This document shows, one piece after another, positions 52,417-62,270 of a DNA stretch of 64,000 nt (the stretch's first letter is position 1; each line of letters starts with the position of its first letter). The translations under genes and the position numbers were made by a program. The notes below the pieces were generated by a model. The model was given only the letters and a program-made list of their open reading frames with translations. It made no database searches and was not told the origin of the DNA. Source of the DNA: Myxococcales bacterium (GTDB lineage: Bacteria; Myxococcota_A; Polyangia; Haliangiales; Haliangiaceae); assembly GCA_016707895.1 (NCBI GenBank), contig JADJGV010000037.1:434001-498000 (forward strand), given 5' to 3'.

Positions 52417-52887
52417 ATGTCGCCGCGTCCCTGGATCGTCGCTGCCATCGCGCTGGTCGCCGCCGTCGGAGGCGCGCGCGCGACGCCGAACCCGCCGGGC
52501 CCGCCGCCGGAGCTGACCCGGCCCAACGCCAACCAGGGCGAGGTCGAGGCGATCGCCGCGACCCTGACCGCGCCGGCCGCGGCCGACCTCGAAGCGCGGC
52601 TGGCGCCGACCGTGCGGGTCAGCAAGCGCGTCGGCTGCCGCGGCGTGGCGGCGGTGGCGCGCGGGGGCCAGCGGCGCAAGCTGGCCGCGTGCCTGCGCGC
52701 CCGGGTGAGCGCGGCCGGCGTGGCGGTCCTCGCGGTCCGCGGCCAGCGCCGGGTGCGCGCGCGCCTCGAGCTGCGCGGCACGCCGGCCGAGTTCGATCCG
52801 TCGCTGGTGCTCGAGCTGCGGCCGGCGCGCGGCGGCCTGGAGATCGTCGGCGTCGACTGGGTGGCGCCGACCGTGCGCGCGCGCTGA
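52417..52887 (+). CDS. small exported protein, unknown
   Basis: A 156-residue protein with a signal peptide ending ARATP (about 23). The mature part contains RVGCRGVAAVARGGQRRKLAACLRARV, where two Cys are about 18 residues apart and could pair, and strands such as VLAVRGQRRVRARLELRG. No family was recognised. It converges on the 90-residue gene with 11 nt between. Confidence 0.65.
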   Translation: MSPRPWIVAAIALVAAVGGARATPNPPGPPPELTRPNANQGEVEAIAATLTAPAAADLEARLAPTVRVSKRVGCRGVAAVARGGQRRKLAACLRARVSAAGVAVLAVRGQRRVRARLELRGTPAEFDPSLVLELRPARGGLEIVGVDWVAPTVRAR

Positions 52888-52898
52888 CCTGGGTGGGG

Positions 52899-53171
52899 CT
52901 ACCGGCAGGACAGCGAGCCGCCGCTGATCTCGCAGGTCATCCCGCTGCGCAGCTCCTTGCTGCTGCCGGCGACCTTGAGCGTGCAGCCGTCGCTCAGCGT
53001 GACGGTGGTGTTGCCGCCGACCGAGCTGTGGGTGGTCGACGCGCCGCACTCGAGATCGTAGCTGTACTCGCTCGAGTCGGCGTTGTGGAGGGTGGGGGCG
53101 CCGCCGGCGGCGGCCGGGATCGCGAGGGCGGCGGCGACGGCGAGGGACAGGGCGAGGGTGAGCTTGGACAT
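52899..53171 (-). CDS. 90-residue exported Cys-containing protein
   Basis: Signal peptide ends AIPAAAGG (about 24). The mature 65 residues hold four Cys (DLECGAS, DGCTLK, MTCEIS, SLSCR), which may form two disulfides, and Gly/Ser/Thr-rich strands. A GGAG lies upstream of the ATG. No family was recognised; a small secreted or envelope protein. Confidence 0.65.
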   Translation of the reverse strand: MSKLTLALSLAVAAALAIPAAAGGAPTLHNADSSEYSYDLECGASTTHSSVGGNTTVTLSDGCTLKVAGSSKELRSGMTCEISGGSLSCR

Positions 53172-53281
53172 GTGCGTGACTCCGGTCGGTACGGTGCGTG
53201 CGGGTCGGGATGACCTCGCTTCGCGCCGGCTATCGACCGCTCGGTGCGCCGGTTGCGTGGAATCGACGCGCGCCGGTCGCG

Positions 53282-54298
53282 CTACAGCACCGGCGGCGGC
53301 GGCACGAAGCCCTGCACGACGTAGACGCGATCGGTGCCCAGGCCCCACGACAGGAACAGGTAGTCGCCGGTGACGGGCTCGAAGTACGCGCCCCACGGCC
53401 GCGGGAACGCGCTCATGAACTCGCGCCGGGTGGCGATGATCGGATCGCCCTGGGCGTCGGCCTCGTAGACCGCGACCCGATCGTCGGCCTGGCCCGACTG
53501 CCGCCACTCGGCGACGATGATCGACTGCGCGGCGAAGCCGGGCGAGCCGGCCGGCACGTAGGCGAAGCCGCCGGGGTTGTTGGGCAAGGTCACCGTCGGG
53601 GTGACGCCGGTGACCGACAACAGGTTGCCGGCGGGGACGGTGGCGGCGTGGACCCAGGTGCCGACCGGCCAGGTGACGAGGCGCAGCTGGCCGGCGGCGG
53701 CCAGCCCCGGCGGCACCAGCCCGACGCCGCCCGGGCCCTGGTCGCCGGCCGATGGCAGGCCGACGGTGCGCAGGTCGGTGGTCAGCGCCGGCGCGGTGGC
53801 GCCGGCCGGCAGCTGCGAGAAGTTGAACTGCGGCCACTCGCTGTAGACCAGCAGGTCGTTGCGCACGTAGACCAGGTTGGCGTCGACGTACGGCGTGCTG
53901 GCGACCTGCGTCGCGGTGCCATTCCAGCCGACGATGTGGCCGCAGGGATCGCGGGTGACGCCGATCTCGTAGATCGCGCCCTCGGGCCGCTCCGAGGCGC
54001 CGGCGATCAAGAGCTTCGACGGATCGCTGGCCTTGATCACCGCGCCGCCGAGCGGGTTGGGCACGCCGGGCACCGGGCCCAGATCGTAGACCGAGTACAG
54101 CGCGTCGAAGGGCGCGGCCAGCCGGACCTCGGGGCCGGGTACGACCGGCGGCGGGGCGCACTCGGCGCCGTCGCCGGTGGCGCCGCTGTCGACGACGGCG
54201 TCGGGCCCGAGCGCGCCGTCGGGGCCGTCGTGGGCGCCGCCGCTGCTGGGCCCACACGCGACGAGCAGCAGGGACGCGGCGGCGAGGCGGGTGCGCAT
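53282..54298 (-). CDS. lipoprotein with possible beta-propeller
   Basis: A 338-residue protein with lipobox LLLVACGP (Cys at 15) and a Gly/Asp linker (GGAHDGPDGALGPDAVVD). The mature part has repeated strand pairs such as SKLLIAGASERPEGAIYEIGV, NDLLVYSEWPQFNF and DYLFLSWGLGTDRVYVV, suggesting a propeller. No named family. The start ATG 54298 is supported by TACGAT 6 nt upstream. Confidence 0.7.
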   Translation of the reverse strand: MRTRLAAASLLLVACGPSSGGAHDGPDGALGPDAVVDSGATGDGAECAPPPVVPGPEVRLAAPFDALYSVYDLGPVPGVPNPLGGAVIKASDPSKLLIAGASERPEGAIYEIGVTRDPCGHIVGWNGTATQVASTPYVDANLVYVRNDLLVYSEWPQFNFSQLPAGATAPALTTDLRTVGLPSAGDQGPGGVGLVPPGLAAAGQLRLVTWPVGTWVHAATVPAGNLLSVTGVTPTVTLPNNPGGFAYVPAGSPGFAAQSIIVAEWRQSGQADDRVAVYEADAQGDPIIATRREFMSAFPRPWGAYFEPVTGDYLFLSWGLGTDRVYVVQGFVPPPPVL

Positions 54299-54304
54299 CG
54301 GCGC

Positions 54305-54310
54305 ATCGTA
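54305..54310 (-). promoter_or_regulatory. TAnnnT element before propeller lipoprotein gene
   Basis: Minus-strand TACGAT, 6 nt before ATG 54298. The divergent gene has GATAGT (54334-54339) 6 nt before its own ATG, so two leaderless starts would lie back to back within about 50 nt. Confidence 0.45.
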
Positions 54311-54345
54311 CCGCTGGGCGGCGCGGGGTATGGGATAGTGCGGCG

Positions 54346-55236
<891 letters not shown>

Positions 55237-55252
55237 ACGACGTCGGCGCCGG

Positions 55253-55888
55253 TCACGCGGGAAGCGCCGGGATGCCGGCCGCGACCTGATCGGCGGCGAG
55301 CAGCCCCCGCGACCACAGCGTGCGCTCGACGACCGCGTCGAACACCCGCTCGAGCATGGCGCCGACCTCGGGGCCCTCGAGGATCGCGAACGCCCGGGCG
55401 ATGGCCTCGAGCGTGGCCAGGCCGCCGGGCCGCGACTCGCTGCGCAGCCGGTACCGGGTCGGCGGGCCGGGCGGCAGCACCACGCACGGCACGTCGCGCA
55501 GGCCCGGCACCCGGGTCCGCACCCGCTGGGCCTGGCGCCAGGTGCCGTCGGGGACGACCAGCGTCGTCGGCTGGGGCGTCGCCGGCAGCCGGTCGAGCGC
55601 GATCGCGTCGTCGGCGGGGAACAGCAGCAGCGGCCGGGTGCCCGGGGGCGCCAGCCACGCCGCGCTCGGCTGATCCTCGTGGCCGCGCACCAGCACCTCG
55701 CTGTTGGCCAGGCACTCGGCCGCCAGCCGCCCGGTGTTGGTCGGCTTGCGGGCCTCGTCGCGGTGCATGATCAGGGTCAGCCGGGTCCGGGTCGGCTGGC
55801 GGGGGGTGGGCATCAGCGGGCACACGCACAGCCACGGCAGCATCCGGCAGCGCGCGCAGCGCACCGCGGCGTTGTCGCGCCGGCTCAC
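55253..55888 (-). CDS. DTW-domain tRNA aminocarboxypropyltransferase
   Basis: A 211-residue protein of the DTW family (TapT/TuaA-like), which adds the 3-amino-3-carboxypropyl group to uridine in tRNA. Four Cys of a zinc site are in VRCARCRMLPWLCVCPLM; LTLIMHRDEARKPTNTGRL and the name motif within VVPDGTWRQAQRV are present. It starts at GTG 55888, overlapping the upstream membrane-protein stop (GTGA). It converges on the TonB-C gene. Confidence 0.88.
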   Translation of the reverse strand: MSRRDNAAVRCARCRMLPWLCVCPLMPTPRQPTRTRLTLIMHRDEARKPTNTGRLAAECLANSEVLVRGHEDQPSAAWLAPPGTRPLLLFPADDAIALDRLPATPQPTTLVVPDGTWRQAQRVRTRVPGLRDVPCVVLPPGPPTRYRLRSESRPGGLATLEAIARAFAILEGPEVGAMLERVFDAVVERTLWSRGLLAADQVAAGIPALPA

Positions 55889-56505
55889 GAGCGCAGGACT
55901 TCGGCGGTCGGCAGCGCCGGCTGATCCATCGCGTCGACGGTGGCCGACTTGCGGAACGTCGTGAGCAGGATGATCGGGTACGGCGCGTAGAAGACGACGC
56001 TGCTGAAGATGCTGACCTTCATGATCGTGCCGATCGTGTCGCGGAACTGGCGGTTGCCGATGTCGGCCATCAGGTGATCGATCGCTGGCAGCATCACGAC
56101 CAGCTGCACGATCAGCTGCACCACCAGGTACACCAGCGCGGCGATGGCCCACCAGATCGACGCGCGCACCGCCCAGCGCTGGTAGCCGCGTTGGCCGGTG
56201 CCGATGTAGACGAGCGCCAAGGACAGCGCCAGCATCAGCGCCGACATCACCATCGACGCGCTGTGGATCTCGGCCAGGTACCGCTCGAACGCCGCCCGGC
56301 TGATGCGGTTGGTGTTCATCATCGTGCCGAACGACTTGCCGGCCAGGAGCCCGATCAGGCTGGTGGCCGACACCAGCCCGCCGAACACCATCGACAGCGT
56401 GCCCAGCGTGCGCGGCGCGCTCGGCTTGATCGGGCCGGGCGGCGGGTAGCCGTAGCCGGGGGGATAGCCGTAACCGGGAGGCGGAGGCGGGTAGCCCGGG
56501 TGCAT
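55885..56505 (-). CDS. four-span membrane protein, copy 1
   Basis: A 206-residue protein. A Pro/Gly/Tyr-rich cytoplasmic head (YPPPPPGYGYPPG) is followed by about four spans: LGTLSMVFGGLVSATSLIGLLAG, MVMSALMLALSLALVYIG, WWAIAALVYLVVQLIVQLVV and IFSSVVFYAPYPIILLTTF. It shares RTLGTLxxVFG, WAVRAS and YAPxPxxLL with the protein at 57493, so the two are paralogues. ATG 56505 is preferred; ATG 56562 is an alternative. Confidence 0.72.
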   Translation of the reverse strand: MHPGYPPPPPGYGYPPGYGYPPPGPIKPSAPRTLGTLSMVFGGLVSATSLIGLLAGKSFGTMMNTNRISRAAFERYLAEIHSASMVMSALMLALSLALVYIGTGQRGYQRWAVRASIWWAIAALVYLVVQLIVQLVVMLPAIDHLMADIGNRQFRDTIGTIMKVSIFSSVVFYAPYPIILLTTFRKSATVDAMDQPALPTAEVLRS

Positions 56506-56580
56506 CCCCGAGTGGTAGCGCGGTGCCGCCCCCGCCACAACCGCATCGTCGGGCCGCGGCATGTGGGATAGTCGGCCGCG

Positions 56581-57462
56581 ATGACGCACCGTGTGCAGCT
56601 GGTCGGGGCCCTCGCAGTGATCGTGGCAGCGTCGGTGGCGCGCGCGCAGCCGGCACCGCCGCCGCCACCGCCGCCGCCGGCCGATCCGGCGATCGGGTTG
56701 GTGCAGGCCGCGCTGGTGAACCGCGAGCCCGGCGCGCTGGTGGCCTTGATGGACGCCCGCGTGCGCTTCGATCTGCGCAAGACCACGTGCCCGCGCGCGG
56801 TGCGCAAGAAGGGCTCGGCGACGACCGCCCGGCGGAACGCGGTGGCGCGGTGCCTGACCGCGCTCGGCGTGCCCGACGGCGCAGCGTCGGTCGCCCGGCG
56901 CGGCGGGCGCACCACGCTCCAGGTGTACCTGGGCGACGATCGGGGGATCCGCGAGGTGACGATCGAGCTCGCGCCGGCGGCCGGTGGGCTGGTGATCACG
57001 TCGGTCACGGCGACGCCGTGGACGCCGGCCGAGAATGGCGTCGCGGCCGACGAGGGCGGCGTCGAGGGCGGCGTGGTCGGAGGCGTGGTCGGAGGCGTGG
57101 TCGGAGGCGTGGTCGGCCCGCCACCGCCACCGCCACCGCCGCCGCCGCCGCCGCCCCAGATCGTGCCTCCGACCGCGCTCGAGTCGCTACGCGTCGCCGG
57201 CGACAAGGACATCTACCCCGATGAGGTCACCCGCGCCGCGATCGCCCAGGCCGGCAAGACCCGGCTGGTCATCCCGCTCAAGGTCTGTGTCGACGCCGCC
57301 GGCGCGGTCGAGCAGGTGGTCATCCTCAAGGCGAGCGGCTTCCCGGCCTACGACGAGGCGCTGCGCGCCGGCGTCCGCGCCTGGCGCTACCGGCCGTTCG
57401 TGATCAACGGCTCGGCGGTGAAGGTGTGCAGCATCGTCCAGTTCATGTACCGCCAGAACTGA
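56581..57462 (+). CDS. TonB-C-domain exported protein, copy 2
   Basis: A 293-residue paralogue of the gene at 54346: same signal, Pro run, LVQAAL-NREPGALVALMDARVRFDLRK block, four to five EGGVVGG-type repeats encoded by a 12-nt tandem repeat (about 57065-57118), a Pro run and the TonB-like end (AGKTRLVIPLKVCVDAAGAV, WRYRPFVING). GATAGT is 8 nt before the ATG. It converges on the second membrane-protein copy. Confidence 0.8.
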   Translation: MTHRVQLVGALAVIVAASVARAQPAPPPPPPPPADPAIGLVQAALVNREPGALVALMDARVRFDLRKTTCPRAVRKKGSATTARRNAVARCLTALGVPDGAASVARRGGRTTLQVYLGDDRGIREVTIELAPAAGGLVITSVTATPWTPAENGVAADEGGVEGGVVGGVVGGVVGGVVGPPPPPPPPPPPPPQIVPPTALESLRVAGDKDIYPDEVTRAAIAQAGKTRLVIPLKVCVDAAGAVEQVVILKASGFPAYDEALRAGVRAWRYRPFVINGSAVKVCSIVQFMYRQN

Positions 57463-57492
57463 TCGACCCGGCGGAGCCGAACGCGCCGGTGA

Positions 57493-58035
57493 TCAGCCCC
57501 GGCGCGGCTGATCCATCGCCGCGACCACCTCGGGGCGGCGGAGCTGGCTCAGCAACACCAGCGGGAACGGCGCGTAGATCAGCGCGGTGCCCAGGCCGGC
57601 CCAGCGCATGACCTTGACCATCTGGGCCAGCTCCTCGTCCTTGGCGCTGTCGAACAGCGCGGCGGCGGCGGGGCCGACCACCGCGGCGTTGACGTAGGTC
57701 AGCGCCGCGACGATGAACAGCGCGCCGACCGCCCAGCGCTGGCTGGCGCGCACCGCCCACCGCTCGTAGCGGCGCAGCGCGCCGCCCAGCGTCGCCAGCG
57801 TCAGCGACATCGCCACCAGGATCAGGCTGGTGCCGACGGTGGCGTGGCGGGTGGCGGCGGTGAACGCCTCGACCGCCGCCGCCGGGTAGCGCTCGTCGTC
57901 CTGCTGCATGCGCCCGCCGGTCAAGAGCGTCAGCGCGCTGAAGCTGGCGACCACCACGCCGAACACCACCGCCAGCGTGCCCAGCGTGCGGGGCGTGGCG
58001 GGGCGGTACCAGCCCGGGCGGGGGACGACGTGCAC
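57493..58035 (-). CDS. four-span membrane protein, copy 2
   Basis: A 180-residue paralogue of the protein at 55885 with a shorter head. Spans are LGTLAVVFGVVVASFSALTLLTG, ATVGTSLILVAMSLTLATLG, WAVGALFIVAALTYVNAAVV and LGTALIYAPFPLVLLSQL. GTG 58035 is the likely start; TACCGG lies 6 nt upstream on the minus strand. Function unknown. It is divergent from proS. Confidence 0.72.
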   Translation of the reverse strand: MHVVPRPGWYRPATPRTLGTLAVVFGVVVASFSALTLLTGGRMQQDDERYPAAAVEAFTAATRHATVGTSLILVAMSLTLATLGGALRRYERWAVRASQRWAVGALFIVAALTYVNAAVVGPAAAALFDSAKDEELAQMVKVMRWAGLGTALIYAPFPLVLLSQLRRPEVVAAMDQPRRG

Positions 58036-58126
58036 CCTCTACCGGTACCGCGACCGGCCGCCCCGGGCAACCGGCGTCGCCCGGGCCTTTCGCCGCGGCG
58101 GCCGGCGCGGTACGAGAGTGGCGATC

Positions 58127-59665
58127 ATGTCGTCCGCCAAAGCCGCTACTGCCATCGTCCCCACCCGCTCCGACGACTACGCCGAGTGGTACCAGCAGGT
58201 CGTCAAGGCCGCCGACCTCGCCGAGAACTCGCCGGTGCGCGGCTGCATGGTGATCAAGCCGTGGGGCTACGCGATGTGGGAGAACATGCAGCGCGTCCTC
58301 GACGGCATGTTCAAGGACACCGGCCACGTCAACGCGTACTTCCCGCTGTTCATCCCGCTGTCGTTCCTGGAGAAGGAGGCCGCGCACGTCGAGGGCTTCG
58401 CCAAGGAGTGCGCGGTGGTCACGCACCACCGGCTGGTGGCCAAGGACGGCAAGCTGGTGCCCGATCCGGCCAGCCAGCTCGAGGAGCCGCTGGTGGTGCG
58501 CCCGACCTCGGAGACGATCATCGGCGAGATGTTCGCCAAGTGGGTGCAGAGCTACCGCGACCTGCCGCTGCTGATCAACCAGTGGGCCAACGTGGTGCGC
58601 TGGGAGATGCGCACCCGGCTGTTCCTGCGCACCGCCGAGTTCCTGTGGCAGGAGGGACACACCGCCCACGCCACCGCCGACGAGGCGGTCGTCGAGACGA
58701 TGAAGATGCTCGGCGTCTACGCCGACTTCGCCGAGCAGTGGATGGCCACGCCGGTGATCCAGGGCGAGAAGACCGCGGGCGAGCGCTTCCCCGGCGCGGT
58801 CTCGACCTACTGCATCGAGGCGATGATGCAGGACCGCAAGGCGCTGCAGGCCGGCACCTCGCACTTCCTCGGCCAGAACTTCGCGAAGGCCTCGGGCATC
58901 CAGTTCCTCGACGACAAGGGCGTGCTGCAGCACGCGTGGACCACGTCGTGGGGCGTCTCGACCCGGCTGGTCGGCTCGATGATCATGACCCACGCCGACG
59001 ACGACGGCATGGTGTGCCCGCCCAAGCTGGCGCCGGCCCACGTCGTGATCCTGCCGGTCACCCACAAGCCCGAGGATCGCCAGCGCGTGCTCGACTACTG
59101 CCACGCGCTCAAGGCCGAGCTGCGGCAGCAGCAGTTCGCCGGCGGCCCGCTGCGGGTCGAGCTCGACGACCGCGACCTGCGCGGCGGCGACAAGGTCTGG
59201 CAGTGGATCAAGAAGGGCGTGCCGCTGCGGCTCGAGATCGGCCCGCGCGACATCGACAAGGACTCGGTGTTCGTCGGCCGCCGCGACAAGGCGCCCAAGG
59301 ACAAGACGTCGGTCGGCCGCGGCGAGTTCGTCGCGACGGTGGCGGCGACCTTGCAGTCGATCCAGGACGCGATGCTGGCCCGGGCCAAGGCGTTCCGCGC
59401 CGAGCACACCCGCGACGTCGACAGCAAGGCCGACTTCTACGCGTACTTCACGCCGCCCAAGCAGAAGGACCCCAACGCGCCGACGCCGATCCACGGCGGC
59501 TTCGCGATGGCCCACTTCTCGGGCGACGTCGCGGTCGAGAAGCAGATCAAGGACGACCTCGGCGTGACCGTGCGCTGCATCCCGCTGGGCGAGGGCGAGG
59601 CCGGGACCTGCCCGTTCACCGGCAAGCCCAGCGCCAAGCGCGTGGTCTGGGCCAAGTCGTACTGA
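58127..59665 (+). CDS. proS: prolyl-tRNA synthetase, archaeal/eukaryal type
   Basis: A 512-residue class II synthetase charging tRNA-Pro. RGCMVIKPWGYAMWENMQ, LFIPLSFLEKEAAHVEGFAKEC, VRPTSETIIGEMFAKW (motif 2 region), RWEMRTRLFLRTAEFLWQEGHTAH (in part) and TSWGVSTRLVGSMIM (motif 3) are those of the shorter ProRS without the bacterial editing insert. The C-terminal zinc-like/tyrosine end (VVWAKSY) is present. A paired-hairpin element starts 9 nt after the stop. Confidence 0.96.
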   Translation: MSSAKAATAIVPTRSDDYAEWYQQVVKAADLAENSPVRGCMVIKPWGYAMWENMQRVLDGMFKDTGHVNAYFPLFIPLSFLEKEAAHVEGFAKECAVVTHHRLVAKDGKLVPDPASQLEEPLVVRPTSETIIGEMFAKWVQSYRDLPLLINQWANVVRWEMRTRLFLRTAEFLWQEGHTAHATADEAVVETMKMLGVYADFAEQWMATPVIQGEKTAGERFPGAVSTYCIEAMMQDRKALQAGTSHFLGQNFAKASGIQFLDDKGVLQHAWTTSWGVSTRLVGSMIMTHADDDGMVCPPKLAPAHVVILPVTHKPEDRQRVLDYCHALKAELRQQQFAGGPLRVELDDRDLRGGDKVWQWIKKGVPLRLEIGPRDIDKDSVFVGRRDKAPKDKTSVGRGEFVATVAATLQSIQDAMLARAKAFRAEHTRDVDSKADFYAYFTPPKQKDPNAPTPIHGGFAMAHFSGDVAVEKQIKDDLGVTVRCIPLGEGEAGTCPFTGKPSAKRVVWAKSY

Positions 59666-59674
59666 ATCCCTGGG

Positions 59675-59743
59675 AAGGTTTGTCGACAAACCTTCCCCCG
59701 CCGGGGGCATGCCCCGGCGGGTCCCCCTTCCGATACGCGAGAC
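59675..59743 (+). repeat. paired-hairpin 3' element, copy F (after proS)
   Basis: Hairpin AAGGTTTG-TCGA-CAAACCTT (59675-59694), hairpin CCCGCCGGGG-GCATG-CCCCGGCGGG (59697-59721) and a 22-nt tail identical to copy D at the opposite end of the window half. The following 59744-59815 shows nothing else. Confidence 0.85.
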
Positions 59744-59815
59744 TCCCGGCGCGCGCGCCGGTGCTCGACTCAGACACGGTCAAGCTCTTGGCTACCCGGG
59801 GCTCGTCCTCGCGGC

Positions 59816-60718
59816 TCACGGCAGCGCGGTCGCGGCGGCGAGGCCGACGGCGTCGCCGCCGAGCCACGGCGCGATCGCGACCCGCGGGCGCTCGGTGCGC
59901 GTGCCGCCGACGTACCAGGCGACGCCGGCGACCGCGGCGACCGCGCCGACGACGCCGACGCCGACGCCGACGTCGAACCAGCGCACCGCGGTGCTGGCGC
60001 GATCGAACACCGGATCGCCCGGCGGCGCGGCGCAGGTGTGGCGATCGAGCGAGCAGCCGGGGGGCAGCTGCCCGAGCTCGTACCAGGCCAGCGCCGCGCC
60101 GCCGAGCATCAGCACCGTGCCCGCGCCGATCAGCAGGCGCGCCCCGCCGGGCCGGACCCGACGCGGCGAGGCCGGGGGCGCGGGGGGCGGGGGGCGCAGC
60201 GCCGGCGCGGTCGCGGTCGGTGCGGGCGCGGGTGCGGGGCGCGCGTCGAACCGCGCGACCACCGCGCGGGCCTGCTCGCCGAGCGCCACCACCACCGTCA
60301 GCTCGCGGGCCCGACCGTCGTGGACGAACCGGATCACGTGGCGCCCGGGGTCGACGTCGTGGGCGGCGCCGTCGTCGAGGCGCTCGGCGACCAGGCGATC
60401 GTCGACGAACACCCGGGTGTCGGGCAGATCGGCGCCGCCGTCGTCGCGGGCGGCGAACGTCAACGACGGCAGCGTCCGGGCCAGATCGTCGGCGAAGCGG
60501 GCGCAGTCCTCCTGCACGACCCGCGGGCACGCGCCCTGCGCGCAGCGCAGGAACTGCTGCCGCGCCAGCGCGAGGTGGCCGGCGGTGCGCTCGTCCTGGC
60601 CGCGGCTGTGGGCCGCGACGCACTCCTCCTTCGACGGCGGCTCGGCGTGGGCCAGCGCGACCGCGAACAGCGGGACCAGCGCGACCAAGCGCGACGCGCG
60701 ACACGGTGGGATCGTCAT
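59816..60718 (-). CDS. PEGA-like exported membrane protein linked to kinase
   Basis: A 300-residue protein. Signal peptide ends LAHAEP (about 26). A Cys-rich helical part follows (EECVAAHSRGQDERTAGHLA, FLRCAQGACPRVVQEDCARF), then a PEGA-like beta-sandwich (about 90-160; TRVFVDDRLVAERLDDGAAHDVDPGRHVI) and two C-terminal spans (about 195-215 and 250-275). This layout is common next to myxobacterial Ser/Thr kinase genes. It starts 11 nt after the kinase stop, so the two form an operon. Confidence 0.78.
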   Translation of the reverse strand: MTIPPCRASRLVALVPLFAVALAHAEPPSKEECVAAHSRGQDERTAGHLALARQQFLRCAQGACPRVVQEDCARFADDLARTLPSLTFAARDDGGADLPDTRVFVDDRLVAERLDDGAAHDVDPGRHVIRFVHDGRARELTVVVALGEQARAVVARFDARPAPAPAPTATAPALRPPPPAPPASPRRVRPGGARLLIGAGTVLMLGGAALAWYELGQLPPGCSLDRHTCAAPPGDPVFDRASTAVRWFDVGVGVGVVGAVAAVAGVAWYVGGTRTERPRVAIAPWLGGDAVGLAAATALP

Positions 60719-60729
60719 GGCGGTCTCCT

Positions 60730-62268
60730 TCACAGGCAGCTGGGCTTGAACACCTTCTTGGTGCCCTCGAAGGTGTAGGGAGGGTCGCAGGCGTCGACGG
60801 GCACGGCGGCGGGCGCGGCGGGCGCGGACGTGGGTGCGGGCAGCGGCGCGGTGGTGGCGGCGCGCGGGCCGCGGCGGCGATGGCCGGTGGCCGCGGTGCT
60901 CGGCGCGGGCTGGGTGGCCGACGCCGGCTCGACGGCGGGCGGCGCGCCGGCCACGGCGGTGGACGCGGGCGGGGCGGTGCGCGTGTCGACGGGCGGCGCG
61001 GCGGTGGCGGGCGCGGGGGCGGCCGGCGCGGTGGTGACGGGCGGCGCGGTGGTGGCGGGCGCGGTGAGCGGCGCGGACGGCGCCGCGCGCTGCGGCGATG
61101 GCCGGGGCCACAGCCACGCGATCGCGGCGCCGCTGGCGATCGCGACCGCCGCCGCGGCCAGCGCGGCCCGGCGGGTCCGGCGCGCGCGGGCGGCGGGCCC
61201 GGGATCGCGGGTGATCTCGACGTCGGGCTCCGACACCCGGCGCGCCCGGGTCGGGGTCAGCGTGCGGCGCCAGCTCACCTCGTCGGCGGCCAGCCGCTGC
61301 TCGCGCTGCTCGAGCAGCTCGCGGCCGAGGTCGCGCAGCCAGGCCGCGACGTCGGTGCTGCTGGCCGGCGTCACGCGATCGGTCAGCGCCCGCGCCATCG
61401 CCGCGGCGTCGGGCCAGCGATCGGCGGGCTCGACCGCGAGGCTGCGCTCGACCACCGACGCCAGCGCCAGCACGGCCGCGCGGCGCGACGGGTCGGCCTG
61501 GGCGGTCGCGACCGCCAGCCGCGGCAGCGTGCCCGACATGATGCGGCCCACGATTTCGCGCTCGCCCGACGCGCCCTGGTGCATGCGCACGCCGGCCAGC
61601 AGCTCCCACAGCACCACCCCGAACGCGAACAGATCGCTGGCCTGGGTCGCGCCGCCCTGGAGCTGCTCGGGCGCCGAGTACGCGATCTTGCCCTTGAACG
61701 AGTTCTCGCGCGTGACGTGGGCGGCGACCGAGGCCTTGGCGATGCCGAAGTCGAGCAGCCGGGCGGTGCCGTCGCTCGCGATCATGATGTTGTGGGGCGA
61801 CACGTCGCGGTGGATCACCGCGAGCGGCGCCCCGAGCTCGTCGGTGGTGGCGTGGGCGGCGCCGAGCCCGGCCAGCACCTGGGTCGCGATCGCCACCGCG
61901 ATCGGCACCGGCACCGTCACGCCGCGGGCCCGGGCCAGCTGGCACAGCTTGTCGAGCGCGACGCCGTGGACGTACTCCTGCACCAGGATCACCTCGCCGC
62001 CGGCGCTGATCACGTCGAGCACCGGCACGACGTTGGCGTGGTGGATCTTCGACGCGACCCGGGCCTCGTCGAGGAACATCGTCACGAACTCGGCGTCGTG
62101 GGCGTACTCCGGGCGCAGGCGCTTGGCCGCGACGATGCGGGTGAAGCCCTCGTCGCCGGTCAGGCGCGCCAGGTGGATCGTCGCCATCCCGCCCTGGGCG
62201 ATGGGCTGGTGCAGGAGGTAGCGGCCGACGCGCACGCCGGCCAGATCCGCGGGGGCTGGGGCGGTCAT
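60730..62268 (-). CDS. Ser/Thr protein kinase with exported tail
   Basis: A 512-residue eukaryote-like kinase. The Gly loop IAQGGMATIHLA (23-34), Lys49, the catalytic loop H153-R-D155-V-S-P-H-N160 and D173-F-G are intact. The kinase domain ends near residue 300. One membrane span (about 375-395) is followed by a Pro/Ala/Thr-rich tail ending in a short Cys-pair segment (ACDPPYTFEGTKK and PSC). The Ser in HRDVSPHN is typical of myxobacterial kinases. Its ATG lies 2 nt below the binding-protein stop. Confidence 0.92.
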   Translation of the reverse strand: MTAPAPADLAGVRVGRYLLHQPIAQGGMATIHLARLTGDEGFTRIVAAKRLRPEYAHDAEFVTMFLDEARVASKIHHANVVPVLDVISAGGEVILVQEYVHGVALDKLCQLARARGVTVPVPIAVAIATQVLAGLGAAHATTDELGAPLAVIHRDVSPHNIMIASDGTARLLDFGIAKASVAAHVTRENSFKGKIAYSAPEQLQGGATQASDLFAFGVVLWELLAGVRMHQGASGEREIVGRIMSGTLPRLAVATAQADPSRRAAVLALASVVERSLAVEPADRWPDAAAMARALTDRVTPASSTDVAAWLRDLGRELLEQREQRLAADEVSWRRTLTPTRARRVSEPDVEITRDPGPAARARRTRRAALAAAAVAIASGAAIAWLWPRPSPQRAAPSAPLTAPATTAPPVTTAPAAPAPATAAPPVDTRTAPPASTAVAGAPPAVEPASATQPAPSTAATGHRRRGPRAATTAPLPAPTSAPAAPAAVPVDACDPPYTFEGTKKVFKPSCL

Positions 62269-62270
62269 GG